From Chiua virens (taxonomy: Eukaryota; Basidiomycota; Agaricomycetes; Boletales; Boletaceae): DNA of 64,000 bases. A program made the position numbers and the translations under genes. The stretch is from contig JAHNUO010000046.1 in the NCBI GenBank assembly GCA_019787685.1, forward strand, positions 62,001-126,000. The letters are read 5' to 3'. Shown here piece by piece: positions 27,575-39,014 of this stretch. The notes beneath the pieces were generated by a model. It had not been told where the DNA came from. It made no database searches and saw only the letters and a list, made by a program, of their open reading frames with translations. Numbering within the stretch: position 1 is the first letter of the stretch; every line of letters begins with the position of its first letter.

Positions 27575-28944
27575 ATGTCGTTCTTCAACTTTTTCCCATA
27601 CTCTAGTCGGTGTATTTTCTCTCTCTTTTGACTCGAGCCTCATGGTATCTGGCAGCTCCAGAGAGAGGGGGTGGTGATCGAATCCTGCCTATCATACCAA
27701 ACGAGATCCACCTCCACATATTTGAGCACCTTTTTCCGCTTCTTCGCCGTCTCGACGATGAAGCACTTCGGACCCTTTCCAGACTCTCCGCTGTCTGCAG
27801 ATTCTACGCCAATCTCTGCTTGCCCCGGGTTTATGAGTATGTCGAACTCTCTGTCCCCCAGGATGATCATAAATCACCCACCGCACCTGATGGTATTTAC
27901 GACATCTCGAGCGGGACTACGTTATTCTCACAGATTGCTGCGAACCAGCCTCTCGCACTCACCCTCGCCAGATGCGTGCGGAGCTGTCATTTTAGGAACG
28001 GACGCATAGATTTCCTGCTTGGAGCACATATTGAAAAACATGGACCGACCCCAAAGGAGTACATCGTTGCGGTTTCACAGATGACGAATATCCGGGAACT
28101 CAAGTTTTCGTGCGACTTTGTGAATCAGGACCACTGGCGGACAATCATGTCACTAGAATCACTTGAAGAGCTATGTTTCGACAGATGTACATTTCTCAGG
28201 GATCCTGTGAATACTACACCTCAGCAGAGCATCAAACTCCACATTCATCGCCTTCAAGTGACCGCTTGCATCGGAGATTTTCAACCCATCGCGGCTATAG
28301 ATGCACCATTTCTATGTGCTGTTGCCACGGATGACTGCATTGTCAATGACATCGACTGGTTACCTCGCTCTCCTTATACAGAATTTTCCCTCTATCTCTG
28401 CCGTGGCATACCCTACTTTGATGAGGATGGGTGGGAGGCGCATGGCGTCCTCGAGCGAGTACCGCAGACCATAAAGACGCTGTCACTTGCCACTGATCTC
28501 GACCATGACTATGGTCCAGCGTCAGGATCTACAGACGGTATATTCGACGGATTGGAAGATATCCTTGCTGCTCCTGCATGGAATAGTAACCTTCGCCTTC
28601 TTCGTTCGCTCACGCTACAGTTTGAACGCACTCTTTCTACACCGGACTCAGACGTAAGATTCAGCCCATTTCGCTTGTTACCTATCTAACGGTTGGCGGT
28701 CCTTCTGTAGGTCCTTCCCATTGTATTGGACGGCATTGGCCGTCACACATACCTGCAATCATGTGTTCTGACAGATCACGAAAATTCGCCTTCAGGCATG
28801 CCAAAGATGCTTCCTTTAGAGATTCGGGCTGCACTTCATGAAAAACTTGGTCCTCACTCTCGCCTCACACATATAGACTGCTTTGGGACTGTTTTTCATT
28901 TAGTGGAAGGGGAGTGGTCAGAGGAGGGTAATAGTAAAGTGTAA
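27575..28944 (+). CDS. F-box protein, tandem copy B
   Basis: Near-identical paralogue of the gene at 25395. Exons: 27575-27605, 27656-28653, 28711-28944; 420 residues. Same architecture: short first exon (MSFFNFFPYS), F-box (ILPIIPNEIHLHIFEHLFPLL), LRR-like middle and conserved end (EIRAALHEKLGPHSRL..LVEGEWSEEG). Differences from copy A include a 6-base insertion (DEDGWEAHG in place of DEAWLHA), an FDR/FYG change after EELC, and a slightly longer C-terminus because the stop codon differs. Both copies are open throughout, so both could be functional. Confidence 0.85.
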
Positions 28945-29031
28945 ACATTCGAAGTTCCAATGTCATTCCCTCGAGAATGACAATGCACACTCATTTCCGA
29001 TTTACATAACGACTCGACCTACTTCTAATTT

Positions 29032-30671
29032 TCAGCTCGAAATTGGGGGAAACACTTGGCCTCGCTCTCCCATGATCTCGACCACCCTCTCCCACAGGGA
29101 CAAGCGATTTCTATTTGTATCGTCAGGGTTCATAGCAGGGATCGAAAGCGTGATGCGAGGAGAGAGGTCTGACAGAAATTGCGCAACAGCGACAGGATCC
29201 TGAATGGAAGAAGATGGAAGAATGACGAGGCGAAGCTGATTCCGAGTATTCTCTGCTCTCAAGTCTCCTTGGGATGTGTCGGTCGGGACATGAACGAGGG
29301 GTGGGATCAGGCTTGCATCCACTTCGATTTGGAGGTAAACAAAGTGGGGACAAAGCTTGCAGAACGAGACAAGACTGTTCAATGTAGCTCGAGCAGAGTC
29401 CTCAGATGGATATTCACGGTATGTCAAGTTGAGGTGCTCCAGAGCGGGCCAAGCCTGCGCTATTCGTTGAAGTATATTATCATCGAGATTCGAGCCGTTG
29501 AGAGACACGTTACGGAGACGCGTTAAACCGAGCAGACATTCCACAGCCTGGGTGGACACAGGTGGGCTAGCTATTGAAATTGACTGCAAAGAATGTTGCC
29601 ATGCAGCACGTGAGGTTATGAATGCACAGAGCTCGTCGGGGTTCTCCTGATTGTTCAGACCGAGCCGTAGCGTCCGCAGATTTGGAGACTGAATGACCTT
29701 GAGCGCTTGAAGGGTCGAGGAAGAGGAACAGCGGAGGAAAAGTTCAAGAATAGCAGGGAACAAGGCATCCAGCGGCATTTCGGTAGGTAAATCAGAACAT
29801 AGGAGGGAATCAAGCTCAAGGGTGGACAGCGCAAACGATGTGAGGTGCTGGAGTGATCCAATTGGGACGAGGTAGTCAAAAAGTTGCAGATCGGTACGAA
29901 CTGGGCCTGGTGAATGATATCTGTGAATCTATCGGTCAACCGAGCGCAGATGTATTACCGTTCATGACGTCCAGTGACTCGATGGTGGCATAGCATTCGA
30001 CCAGCCGTGTCAATAGGGCACGAGCGGCATCCTTGCTTTTGCGCGTTCGAAATGCAAACTTCAACTTTCGAAGTGCAGCCGGATTTGACAACTCGAACAG
30101 ATATCCCGTTTCCAAAGCGACTTGAGAATCGATCGCAAGTTGCCGATCAAAAGTCCACCCGGGGAAAGAGATAAAAGCATGATCGAGAGTTTCAAGTCTT
30201 CGAAATAATGGGGGGACGGGGCACGATTTCACGAGTGTGTCTAGCACACTCGGAGGGAGCATATATCTCTTCGCTCGGGCATGCACAAGGCGAGTTGGTC
30301 CAATTACTCTGACGAACTCTGCATATCTCAAAGGACGTTCCCAATCCTGTGAGCCCGGCGACTTGACGAACGTCTGTGAAGGGAACACCAGTGGCCCATT
30401 ACCCATCAGAATTGGCACAAGCACTTGGAAGACGTCGAACCACAACTGGTGGACCTCTAAGATCCCCTCCTGAGATGTCGAGCAATTCTGGGGGGAAACA
30501 GAAGACGAGAGGAGCAAGTGACGATTGAGTACACCAAAGAAGAGAAACTGCTGGGTCGTAGAATGCACGGCACGTCCTAGCCAGAGCTGCAAGGATTGGA
30601 TAGCCGTCCTCTAGAGTAAAGGCAAATTTGAAGATTTCGAGAAGGATCTCTGACACTTCCAGGCAACCCAT
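29032..30671 (-). CDS. F-box/LRR-like protein of a second type
   Basis: Exons (minus): 30671-30447, 30373-29959, 29906-29032; 504 residues, all phases agree. It starts directly with a divergent F-box (EILLEIFKFAFTLEDGYPILAALARTCRAFYDPAVSLLW), then WERPLRYAEFVRVIG, and a C-terminal half of LRR-like repeats (LQHLTSFALSTLELD, LTRLRNVSLNGSNLDD, WPALEHLNLTYRE). It is not closely related to the tandem F-box pair. Its last codons (VFPPISS) lie in the sequence shared with the end of duplication unit 1. The first intron (73 nt) is the least certain join. Confidence 0.7.
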
Positions 30672-31253
30672 CTTCAGTCAGCTCGAAGAAAGGTAGCAAA
30701 GCGAAAGACTGAAAGTTTTGGGAATGTGTTGGGCTAAGTGGTACTTGATATTGAGTCGTGGGAGGATAGGCAGTACTACAGCAGTAGCGCATACGAGTCT
30801 GTTTCAAACTTCCATCAGTCGGAATGGGATCGGTTACGCGCGACGCTTTCGGTAACCTGAGATCCGGGTAGAATGCTGTGAACACGTCCACTGAGCCTCC
30901 TTGGCCGCCGGACAAGTAACCTAATGTTGTGGCAGTCTGCCCCACATGCTCAGGCGCCATTGAAAGGATGTCATCATTATACGTATATCTTGACACCTTC
31001 AACACGCCGTTTACATTTGCCCTTCAAGACTTCTTCCGTCTCACCTTTTCACCCCCAAAGTCACATTTCTGAACCTGAACGCATGGACCAATGACGAACG
31101 ACAGTACTAGGTACTGGAGTCATTCGTCCTTGTTCCAGGCCCGGGCGTGTCATGAATTGTACATTGCATTCGTACTATGTGCATATCCTCGAATAAGATT
31201 AATATGTACATAACGTAGTATATATACCAAGCCTCGAGCGTATCACATCGCCG
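30672..31253. other. Intergenic, no gene seen
   Basis: About 580 bases between the F-box/LRR gene start and the kinase stop, both on the minus strand. A 143-codon minus-strand frame (31005-30577) overlaps the F-box gene in another frame and has no motif; I treat it as chance. An AT-rich stretch (31185-31225) with ATATATAC may belong to the kinase 3' flank. Confidence 0.4.
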
Positions 31254-33763
31254 TCATGATGTCATTGTAAACGCCCCAACCGCATCCAGCATCTTCCCCA
31301 CCTCCGTCATTGTCGGCCGTAACGGCGGAATCGCATTCCAACACCGGTCCAACACAGTCCAAAACGCCTCCTCCGCCAGCGCGGTCAAACGCATCCCAGT
31401 TACGGGCGGAGTACCCCGGCACGGCCGTACTCCGCGTAAAATGTCGATCGTCACCGCGCGGTCGTTACGGCGGTGTGGGTACGGCAGGTCGTTGGTCGCC
31501 ACCTGTCGAGGTCGATGAGACGCTAAACGAACACGCACGGGGGACGTACCTCGAGACAGACGCACGCAAACGAGAACACGTCGCTCTCGCGCGTGACGGG
31601 ACACGGAATGCCGTCCTCTTCGACGAGTGCGAGAATGAGCTCGGGCGCCATCCAACGTGTGGAGCCTTCGAGGAGGGATGTGCCGAGCTGGGCGGCGCGC
31701 ATGGTGACGTCGGTGAGCGAGAGTTCTTCGACGACGGTGGAGAGACCGAAATCGGAAATGAGGGCGTTGCCTTCATCGCTGATGAGGATATTGGTCTGGA
31801 GGACGCGTTAATTGACACCAGAAGCGAATGGGAACGGGAACGCACCCCTTTGAGGTCCCCGTGGACGACGACCGGCTTCGTGTTGTGCAAATAGCTCACC
31901 CCAGACGCGATTTGCTTCAACTGTGTCTCATTCGTCAATGCGGTGTCTCCGAATTTCGATGTTCACTTACCAACGCCAATCGGTTCACGTCAACGTCTTC
32001 CCGCTGAATGTACTGCATGATCGTGCCATTATGGCACCACGGAGACACCATCGCAATGGACTGGACAGACTGGAAGACTCCGTACAGAGGGCAGATATTG
32101 GCATGCTGTAGGCGATACCAAGCGGCGATCTCTGTTTTCAGACGCTACCAGGATTCAGCAAGACAACAAATGCACCGAACCACTAGTACCTTGAGCAGCT
32201 TCTCGCGCACTTCGTCCGCCACGCTCTGATATTGACGGAGAAACTTGAGTGCAACCTATCCCATCGCGCATACATTCAGCACCACGCACCGCTGCCACCA
32301 CCACAGATCATCAAAACACGCACCGTTCTCGTCTGCCCCATCGTATTCGTCCATATGCCCCTCCACACGTCCGAGAAACCGCCATGACACACCGGATACT
32401 CTCCAACCTTGCACACCTCGTCCGTCAGATCGACCAACAGCACGTTGCCCTTGACGAGCAACGTCTTGGTGAGCTTCTCAAACTGAGCCTTGTGTCGCGC
32501 GCGTTGTTTGAGCCGTGCGTAGTCGACATGTTCCGAGACCCATCGGCACTCATCGTAGTTGGCGAGCGCTTGGACGAGCGAGATAAGCGAGGAAAAGTAG
32601 AGGTTGGTCGGGTTGCGTTGGAGGAGGGAGGCATTGCGGAGGTGAACGTCGGAGCGGGATTCGATACCCACGTCGAGCCAGACGGCGCCGTCATGCTTTG
32701 TGCGGCAGTTGCGAACGTCGCCGAACTGAGTAGGTTTTGCACGAGGATCGACGGGATCATGTTGATCCTGATCTTGAGCACCGAGGATGTACAGCGCCAG
32801 CGTTGGCATCAACGGAAATACCAAATGTGCTGACGTCCTGAACAAGGCAAGGCGGATCCATCAACGATCACGGATCAGGAGAGGACACACAAACCCGACA
32901 CTCACGGATCAGCTCCAAAGTCCTCGTCAAGCGAGGCGAAACACGTATCGGGGAGCACAAACTGCTGGTCCTCCCCCGCAACCCCAAAACACATCTCGGC
33001 CTCTAAAAACCGCCAACAATCGAAGCCCTCGAAGTGCGGGTGCGTCGAGGTCGCGGTGGGGTTTGGCGCCGTCCGTCCATGTCCATGGCACACCCGATCA
33101 ACAGGCAGATGCAGAAACGCATGAAAACTCCCCAGAACAGCACGCCGCCGCACCCGATGCCATGCATGGCATGTTTGTACGACCGACTCGCCGACGACCA
33201 CGCGGCGGGTCAACCGCCCGACGGTCTCCTTGTACGCCTCGCTGTTCCGATAGCGCAGAAAAACAAAGTACCTCAGCAAGACCTCGCGTTCGCGCTTGGA
33301 CATGGACACTTCGAAGCGGCGTGCCGACTCGTCGGCGTTGGGAGAAGGGGAGGAGTCCATCGCGTCGGAAGAGGCATCGGTATATACGCGCGCACGGATC
33401 TGACGCACGGCCTGAGCGAGGATCCGCTCCGTCTCGTTCTCGATGCGGACAAACGTCTGCTCGGCGGTGCGCAGCGCGACGAGACACTCCTCGTCGAGCA
33501 CACTCGCGTCCGACTCGGCATCGCCACAAGCGACGACATCTGCAAAGACGGATCGCGTTTGTTCGGGGATACGGCGCGTCTCAGAGAGGTTGTTGTGGAA
33601 GACGTCGTAGATGTGGACGCGGTGGTCGTCGAGGGTGTGTTTGTGCGGGTGTCTGAACGGGCATGATCAGGAGGCGCTCAGAAGGAGGAGACAAGCCGTA
33701 CGCGTCTGAGAGCCAGAAACGCCAAAAGAATTGGGGGATGTAGGGTTCGACCTCGGGGACCAT
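31254..33763 (-). CDS. DUF4238-protein kinase fusion (TKL-like kinase)
   Basis: Exons (minus): 33763-33702, 33652-32906, 32837-32324, 32255-32190, 32144-31971, 31926-31846, 31795-31550, 31502-31254; 712 residues. Residues about 5-330 match DUF4238 (EPYIPQFFWRFWLSDA near the start, RVHIYDV, later HLVFPLMPTLALYI). Exon 3 runs without break from DUF4238 into a kinase domain: glycine loop VGEYPVCHGGFSDVWRG, VALKFLR (VAIK Lys), VVHGDLKGTNIL (HGD catalytic loop), ISDFGLSTV (DFG), RWMAPEL (APE), ESDVFAFACVC, then WNAIPPLRPTM. All catalytic residues are present; the HGDLKGxN loop is typical of fungal TKL-like kinases. Since no stop or promoter-sized gap separates the halves, a fusion is the simplest reading. 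Introns are 44-68 nt. Confidence 0.82.
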
Positions 33764-34348
33764 TGATGGCCGGGAGATATTACTGTGCACGGTGTATATT
33801 TGGGTGGTGTTCGGACGAGGGATATTGTACAGGAACCGACCTTTACTCCAATGGTTTCGTGCCCACAACGGTGAGCTTGGCCCGGACCGCAGATCAGAGG
33901 AGGGTGCCAACCAGTGGGTCAGTAGGTAGGGGAAGAGTGGGGACAGCACGACGATGTAGCCGTACATATAAAGTGGGTACCTCGTGTCCGGAAAACATCA
34001 TCATAGCCCCGCGATTATCTGCAAGATAAAGTGTGGAGAATGCCAAGCGAAGCATCTGTAGTCATGAGATCATCATACACTTACAGCCCCAGCGCCACTT
34101 CCGAGATGCATCCTAAGGCACAAGGAGTAAACATATACTGCAACAAGACAACAAGTGTCTACAGCAATACTGATATTTAGGTGGTGCAGCCCACAAGGTA
34201 AGTAATACATAGAAAAAGTAGGCTCCAACGGCGCTTCCACTATAACTTATCGGCTAGGAAGATGGGTTTTACCGAGACACGGATCACAGATAAATGAGTG
34301 TGTGAAAAGAAGAGGGTGCTGTCCATAGACGAAAAAGTGCAAACCGCC
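33764..34348. other. Intergenic, no gene seen
   Basis: About 585 bases upstream of the kinase gene and downstream of the TVP38-like gene. An upstream in-frame extension (to 33967) of the kinase frame exists, but lacks DUF4238 similarity. No other coding sequence or repeat is visible. Confidence 0.4.
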
Positions 34349-36140
34349 CTATCCTCGGTAGCTGGGGGGTGGAGAGGAAAATTGCGTCGGCCGCCGGTTG
34401 CCCTCGAAACTGTGTTGAGGCGAGCTGAACGCGTACTCCCCAGTGGATGAGCGTGTCGGTTGCGGTGCACTGGGAGGGATGACAGTTTCCGAACTTTCAT
34501 TGTCGAATGGATTCCGCAGTAGCCCCACGGGTTCATCCATCGCGCGCAATGGGTATGACTGACCCTCCGCGGCATTCGCCTGCAGTTCCCATGTTGCGGT
34601 ATCCGTGCTTGCATGGCGTGATGCGCTGCTGGTGCCCGTCACATTCCCTGTAAGAGAAGGGGCAACAAGAGCCGCATCCAATGAGGCGTTGGCTCGACGA
34701 GGTTGTGGAGCAACGACGCGGGGATCTGTAGCATAGCCTACTGCGTGACCGGTTGTATCCCATTGCTGGTAAGTTGCATCATACGGTGCATCTGATTGAG
34801 CGGTGGGCGTGGTAAGGTTAACATCCGAAGCGGTGGGGTTGAATACGGTATCTTCGGTTGATCCGGTGAATCCACCGTTTTGATACAAGACATCGCCGTC
34901 TGGCTTTACTTGGCTACGGTGGGAGATGAATGAACACATGTCAAGGGTGATACGGTATGACTGACCGAGCTTTTCGGCGGGCGTAGATAACTTCAGGCTT
35001 GACTCGGTTTATTTCTCGCTGAATGTACCACATGGCAGCCACGGTTACTAAAATAGTGACGCCAGTGACAACATAACTGAGAATTTTGTTTGACTTCGAA
35101 GTAGTGCCTTCCTCTAGGTGAGCACGATGTTGTGACAACCACTAGGTTACGTACCGTTGGCGGAGTTCTCCAAGAGGACACCAATGTAGACAGTGATGAA
35201 TTGTTTAGGCATGGACAAAAGCGCAGCGATCACGAAAATGAATATGTTCATTCCACAAACAGCAAAGATAGCAGTCGTGACTTGAGGACGAGTTTGAGAA
35301 CGTCGTTTTTGGAAAACGAGGACTCGGACTCACAATGACCGGGTACGGCACTATAACGCACAATGACGGCGATTTTGAAACCACCTTCTCGTACAATCTT
35401 AGCGAGACAAGCATACTGGATGCTTTTTTGTTCTTCCTTGTCTGCACGTGATTTGAAGATGTATCTGAATGCGCTGTCGAGAGATTAGAGGGAGCAGGGC
35501 AATGCAAGCGGATACACACTAGAAGTTGCCAATCTCGCCGAGTAGCGTGCCGGCAGCAGTGATAGCAAAGCCGATTCCAACACCCCAGACCAGCCCACAT
35601 ACGATTGCCAAAATTTCGTGACCGAAGAGCTAACGGGGATAACAGTTGAGTGGTACGAACATGGGGACAATGCGGAGACGAACAGGAGGAAACGAGATGA
35701 CGAAAAAGATGGCGATTGGTATCAGCCAACCAAAGCGTACACTGTTCGTATGTGAGACGGTCAAAACTACAAATGGAGCATCGCGGCGTACTTGTGCATC
35801 CAATTGGCAGCAGGCTGAATGGCGTGCACGATCTGGGAATAGTAAAGGGAAAAGAGCAGGAGAACGATGGCGATGATGATGGCAACAACATAATAGACTG
35901 AGGATGGTCAGTGTGGGCGGATGACGACAAGGGTGGGGACGAACTAATGTACTTCTTTGTCAATAGCTTGTCTCTCCGGAATATGGCGCGGTAGTTGATC
36001 ATGGACTTGGTTTTGAGCGACTCGATCTCGCTCGGGGATGGACTGGGTGTCCTGGTCGTTGAGCGTCCATCTCCTGCGAGTGGATTGTAAGTTGCTGGTT
36101 GTGGTGTAGGACTGAGATAGCCCGGATAAGAAGCGCTCAT
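34349..36140 (-). CDS. TVP38/TMEM64-family membrane protein (VTT/DedA domain)
   Basis: Golgi/late-endosomal multi-pass protein of the SNARE-associated (VTT) family; members of the wider family act as lipid scramblases. Exons (minus): 36140-35945, 35897-35792, 35741-35684, 35629-35520, 35473-35334, 35280-35155, 35113-34966, 34913-34349; 482 residues. The N-terminal 45 residues are polar and Pro/Ser-rich. Then a hydrophobic segment (VVAIIIAIVLLLFSLYY), FGWLIPIAIFFVISFPPLFGHE, the family core AIVCGLVWGVGIGFAITAAG, IFAVCGMNIFIFVIAALLSMPK, and a last segment ILSYVVTGVTILVTVAAMWY. The 190-residue C-terminal tail is soluble and Ser/Thr/Pro-rich. Introns 41-54 nt. Confidence 0.85.
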
Positions 36141-36234
36141 GGTGAATGTCGATGAAGAAGGACCAGCTTCGGTTTATGAACAAGAAGAACACGACACCGC
36201 CAAGACAACTACCAGATACACGTGATGCTACTCG
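36141..36234. promoter_or_regulatory. Very short divergent intergenic region
   Basis: Only 94 bases lie between the ATG of the TVP38-like gene (minus) and the ATG of the multi-dsRBD gene (plus). Both 5' UTRs and promoters must overlap here or extend into the coding regions. No TATA box is apparent. Confidence 0.45.
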
Positions 36235-39014
36235 ATGGCTGTCCTTCTAATGGATCTCGTCGCAAACAACCTTCTCGACATTGGCGCTATTACTCTCGAC
36301 GACTATCTCAGCGCCAGCATTACACCGCAACCACAGCCATCAGACATTGCACTGGACGTGGATGCGATCACCCGACTCCACCAAACTTGCCAGCGCATCT
36401 TCCGAACCACAGACCCCCTCAAATTCGAGTTTGTCGACCACGGTCTGAAAAGTGAGCTTCTCGTCGCGCTCGCAACCCGATTCCTAACCGACGGATACAG
36501 GCAAACAATGCATCCTGACCATCACCAAACCCGACGGCGCACAGCGTTCATACATTACACAGCCCGTTTTTGCCAAAAAGAACGAGGCAAAATCGCAGGC
36601 AGCAAAAATAGCCATCGACATGGGTGCTCTCGACTTTCTGTCGATGTTCGATGAAGTCCACCTGCACGAGGACGTCAATGCCGTCAGTGTGGCCATCTCT
36701 GACGAAATACCAGCGCAATCCGTGCAGGATATCGAGGCAGGTTGTCGCGAATGGCGTGCCGGCCATGTTACCCCGCACTGGGCCCCCTTTCCCGACCCCA
36801 AATTGATGCACAGTCCGTCTCGGTCTCAAATTCCCCTAGGCAGTGCACTGACCCAACGCAGAACAAGGATGTGCACTACGCATTCAGCTTTCGTCCCACG
36901 TCCTTCGTGTTTACCTTGCCGATCCCACGTTTGACTCCTTTTCGGACGCGCAGGATGCTTGTGCCAAGGTCGCCATCTCCGAAGGTGTCCTCGATTTCAT
37001 CAAGCACGGGAATGGCCAAACGCGTCCTTCGTCACCCAGTCCAGTGTTTGTGCCCACCACCTTGCTACCACCTGCCGTGACACCTTGGACATTACAAACG
37101 TTTTACGACTCCCTCCCAAGGCCATTTCCAGAGTCTTTTGAGACCAACGATGCCTCCGAGATCAACGCCCTCGGATGGCTTAACACCATGGTACAACATG
37201 CCAGAGGAGGAAAATTGATCATGTCGTTTTTTTTCACGTCCGATGGTCCACCTGGTCGTCAGTATCTATATCAAAGTCTCATTCAGTCACTTAGTTCTCC
37301 CTCAGTGCACGGCTGTCTCCTCAAACTCGATCGCCCTGGAGGGTACAAAGCCTCTCTCGTCGACGCCAGGTTCATCAAACGGTCCGAGGCCAAGGCTGCC
37401 GTTTGTCTACAAGCCATGTCCGAGGGCATTGGTGACTACATTCGGGCCATCGCGTCCGCGGTGGATAACAAAACCACAACTACGATGCGTTCCTTCTCGA
37501 GCAGTCTAGTCTACCCTGTCTTGACGTCGGAGCTCACCAAGGTCGACGCTAGCCTTCACCCACATTTCGAGTACAACAGGGAGAGAGACGGTCAGTATTT
37601 TATTCGCTCTCCTATCTAAAGCAGTTTCTGATCCTCCAGTCCCACCAGCGTTCGGAGCCAGCTTGATTCTCAAACTGTCAACGGACCCCACGTCAGAACA
37701 GGTCCGACGATACACCGTCCCAGCAGACTATCGCAACAAAGCAGACGCCAAGGTAGCTGTCATATGCCATGCTGCTGAGCTCGGGGCCGTCGAGTTTGTT
37801 CGTTTTCGGGGTGGGTCCCTACCAGATGGTTACGTCAGTCTCTATACCTTACAAGCCTACAACCCCGACGTGTCCCGCAAGCGAAAACAACCCGGATTCA
37901 CAGAAGATCTCGAATCGGCCCAATCAACCAAGAAAAAGAAAAAGAGGGGCCATAAGCGGGCAGGGGGCAGGGGCAGCAGCGGTGGCCAGACTCATGACAT
38001 CTCCGGGCCGGACGACATGGGTCTACCGCAGAGTATCGTCCCTATGGACCGCTCGTGTGACCCATCTCAGTCAGGTGTCGAGGGTGAACGTGGATCCGGT
38101 ACAGCTCGCCTTGCGGGATTCCCGTCCTATGGTGCACCGATACCCGTGCCGATGACGTATCCTGCGGTGCTGGACCCGAGGTTCGCTGCGGGGGGTGCTG
38201 ACGTGCACTTGTCGGGTGAGTATGGCGGTGCTACTGTCCCTCCAGCGCGCGAATTGCGTGCGCTGCCAGGCAGTTCATCGCGTCGACCGGTCGAGCCTGC
38301 CGAATTGGAGCCTGGGGAAGTGGTGTCAGTGGTCGAGTCGGATTTTTCGGTGAGCTCGAGTCGGCACGAGGACGAGGAGGCGGACGAGGGAGGTGGGTCT
38401 GCGCGGGCGCATTGGCTTGTTCATGTTTGAATGTTTGACATATCCGCAGAGACCGATGCGAGTGCGGGCGCGCACGTGAACGACGTGGAGCTTGTTGCGC
38501 GCAATAAAGTCAAGGGCAAGGGCAAGGAAAAGGAGACGTCGCCTTCGACGACGGGATCGACGACGGCGTCTCAAGACCGCCTTGGGCCCTTTTGGAACGG
38601 GATGAGGGAGGAGCGCGAATGCGTCAATGTGGAACGTGTCGCGCGGAGTAAGGGCAAGGAGAAAGCGACATCGCCCGCCACCTCGGCCTCGACGACGCTC
38701 TCTCAAGGCCACCCATCCAGGAGCACGACGATGGCCTCGACGTCCCACGTGGACAAACTCATCGGTGCGCCCATTCCCTGACGGTCTCTGACACGCTGAC
38801 GCTTCTTACAGCCTACTGCTCCGCACACAGCTGTGATACACCGTCCTTTCACGAGGTGCAACGCCAGGGTCGGTTTCAGGTATGGATCGTGATCGGCAAA
38901 GAGCGTTTTGATTTGCCGTCCACGTACGAGAGTGCGGAGGAGGGGCGACAGCGGGTGGCGAAGCAGGTTTTGGCGCGGTTGACCAAGGGTCGAAATTCTG
39001 CTAGGGATGTGTGA
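36235..39014 (+). CDS. Protein with about five dsRNA-binding-like modules
   Basis: Exons: 36235-36451, 36501-36812, 36862-37590, 37640-38392, 38450-38764, 38812-39014; 842 residues, all phases agree (introns 47-57 nt). The protein repeats a module whose second half resembles the dsRBM alpha-2 helix: FAKKNEAKSQAAKIAIDMGALDFL; FDSFSDAQDACAKVAISEGVLDFI; FIKRSEAKAAVCLQAMSEGIGDYI; YRNKADAKVAVICHAAELGAVEF; and a last one, YESAEEGRQRVAKQVLARL. Each is preceded by a beta-like stretch (for example RSYITQPV, RVYLADPT). A Lys-rich patch (KKKKKRGHKR) lies near residue 515, consistent with nuclear or nucleic-acid binding. A Ser/acid-rich linker precedes the last module. RNA binding is inferred; the first halves of the modules are divergent. 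Confidence 0.75.

Larger units (their letters stand above)
24660..29062 (+). repeat. Tandem duplication of an F-box gene with its promoter (two units of about 2.2 kb)
   Basis: Unit 1 is about 24660-26850 and unit 2 about 27010-29062; the coding parts are offset by 2180 bases and nearly identical, with scattered substitutions and small indels. The upstream flanks are also duplicated but more diverged, with a net indel of about 50 bases. Both units end with the same block (TCGAAATTGGGGGAAACACT) at about 26826 and 29037; in unit 2 this block is the 3' end of the neighbouring minus-strand gene, so the duplication took a piece of that gene along. The 26750-27574 spacer between the two genes carries no other coding sequence. 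Confidence 0.85.

Noticed and set aside
30577..31005. Minus-strand frame of 143 codons upstream of the F-box/LRR gene
   Set aside because: It overlaps exon 1 of that gene in another frame and contains no recognisable motif.
32276..32845. Kinase as a separate gene starting inside this frame
   Set aside because: The frame continues unbroken from DUF4238 sequence, and there is no room for a promoter or separate start; a fusion is simpler.
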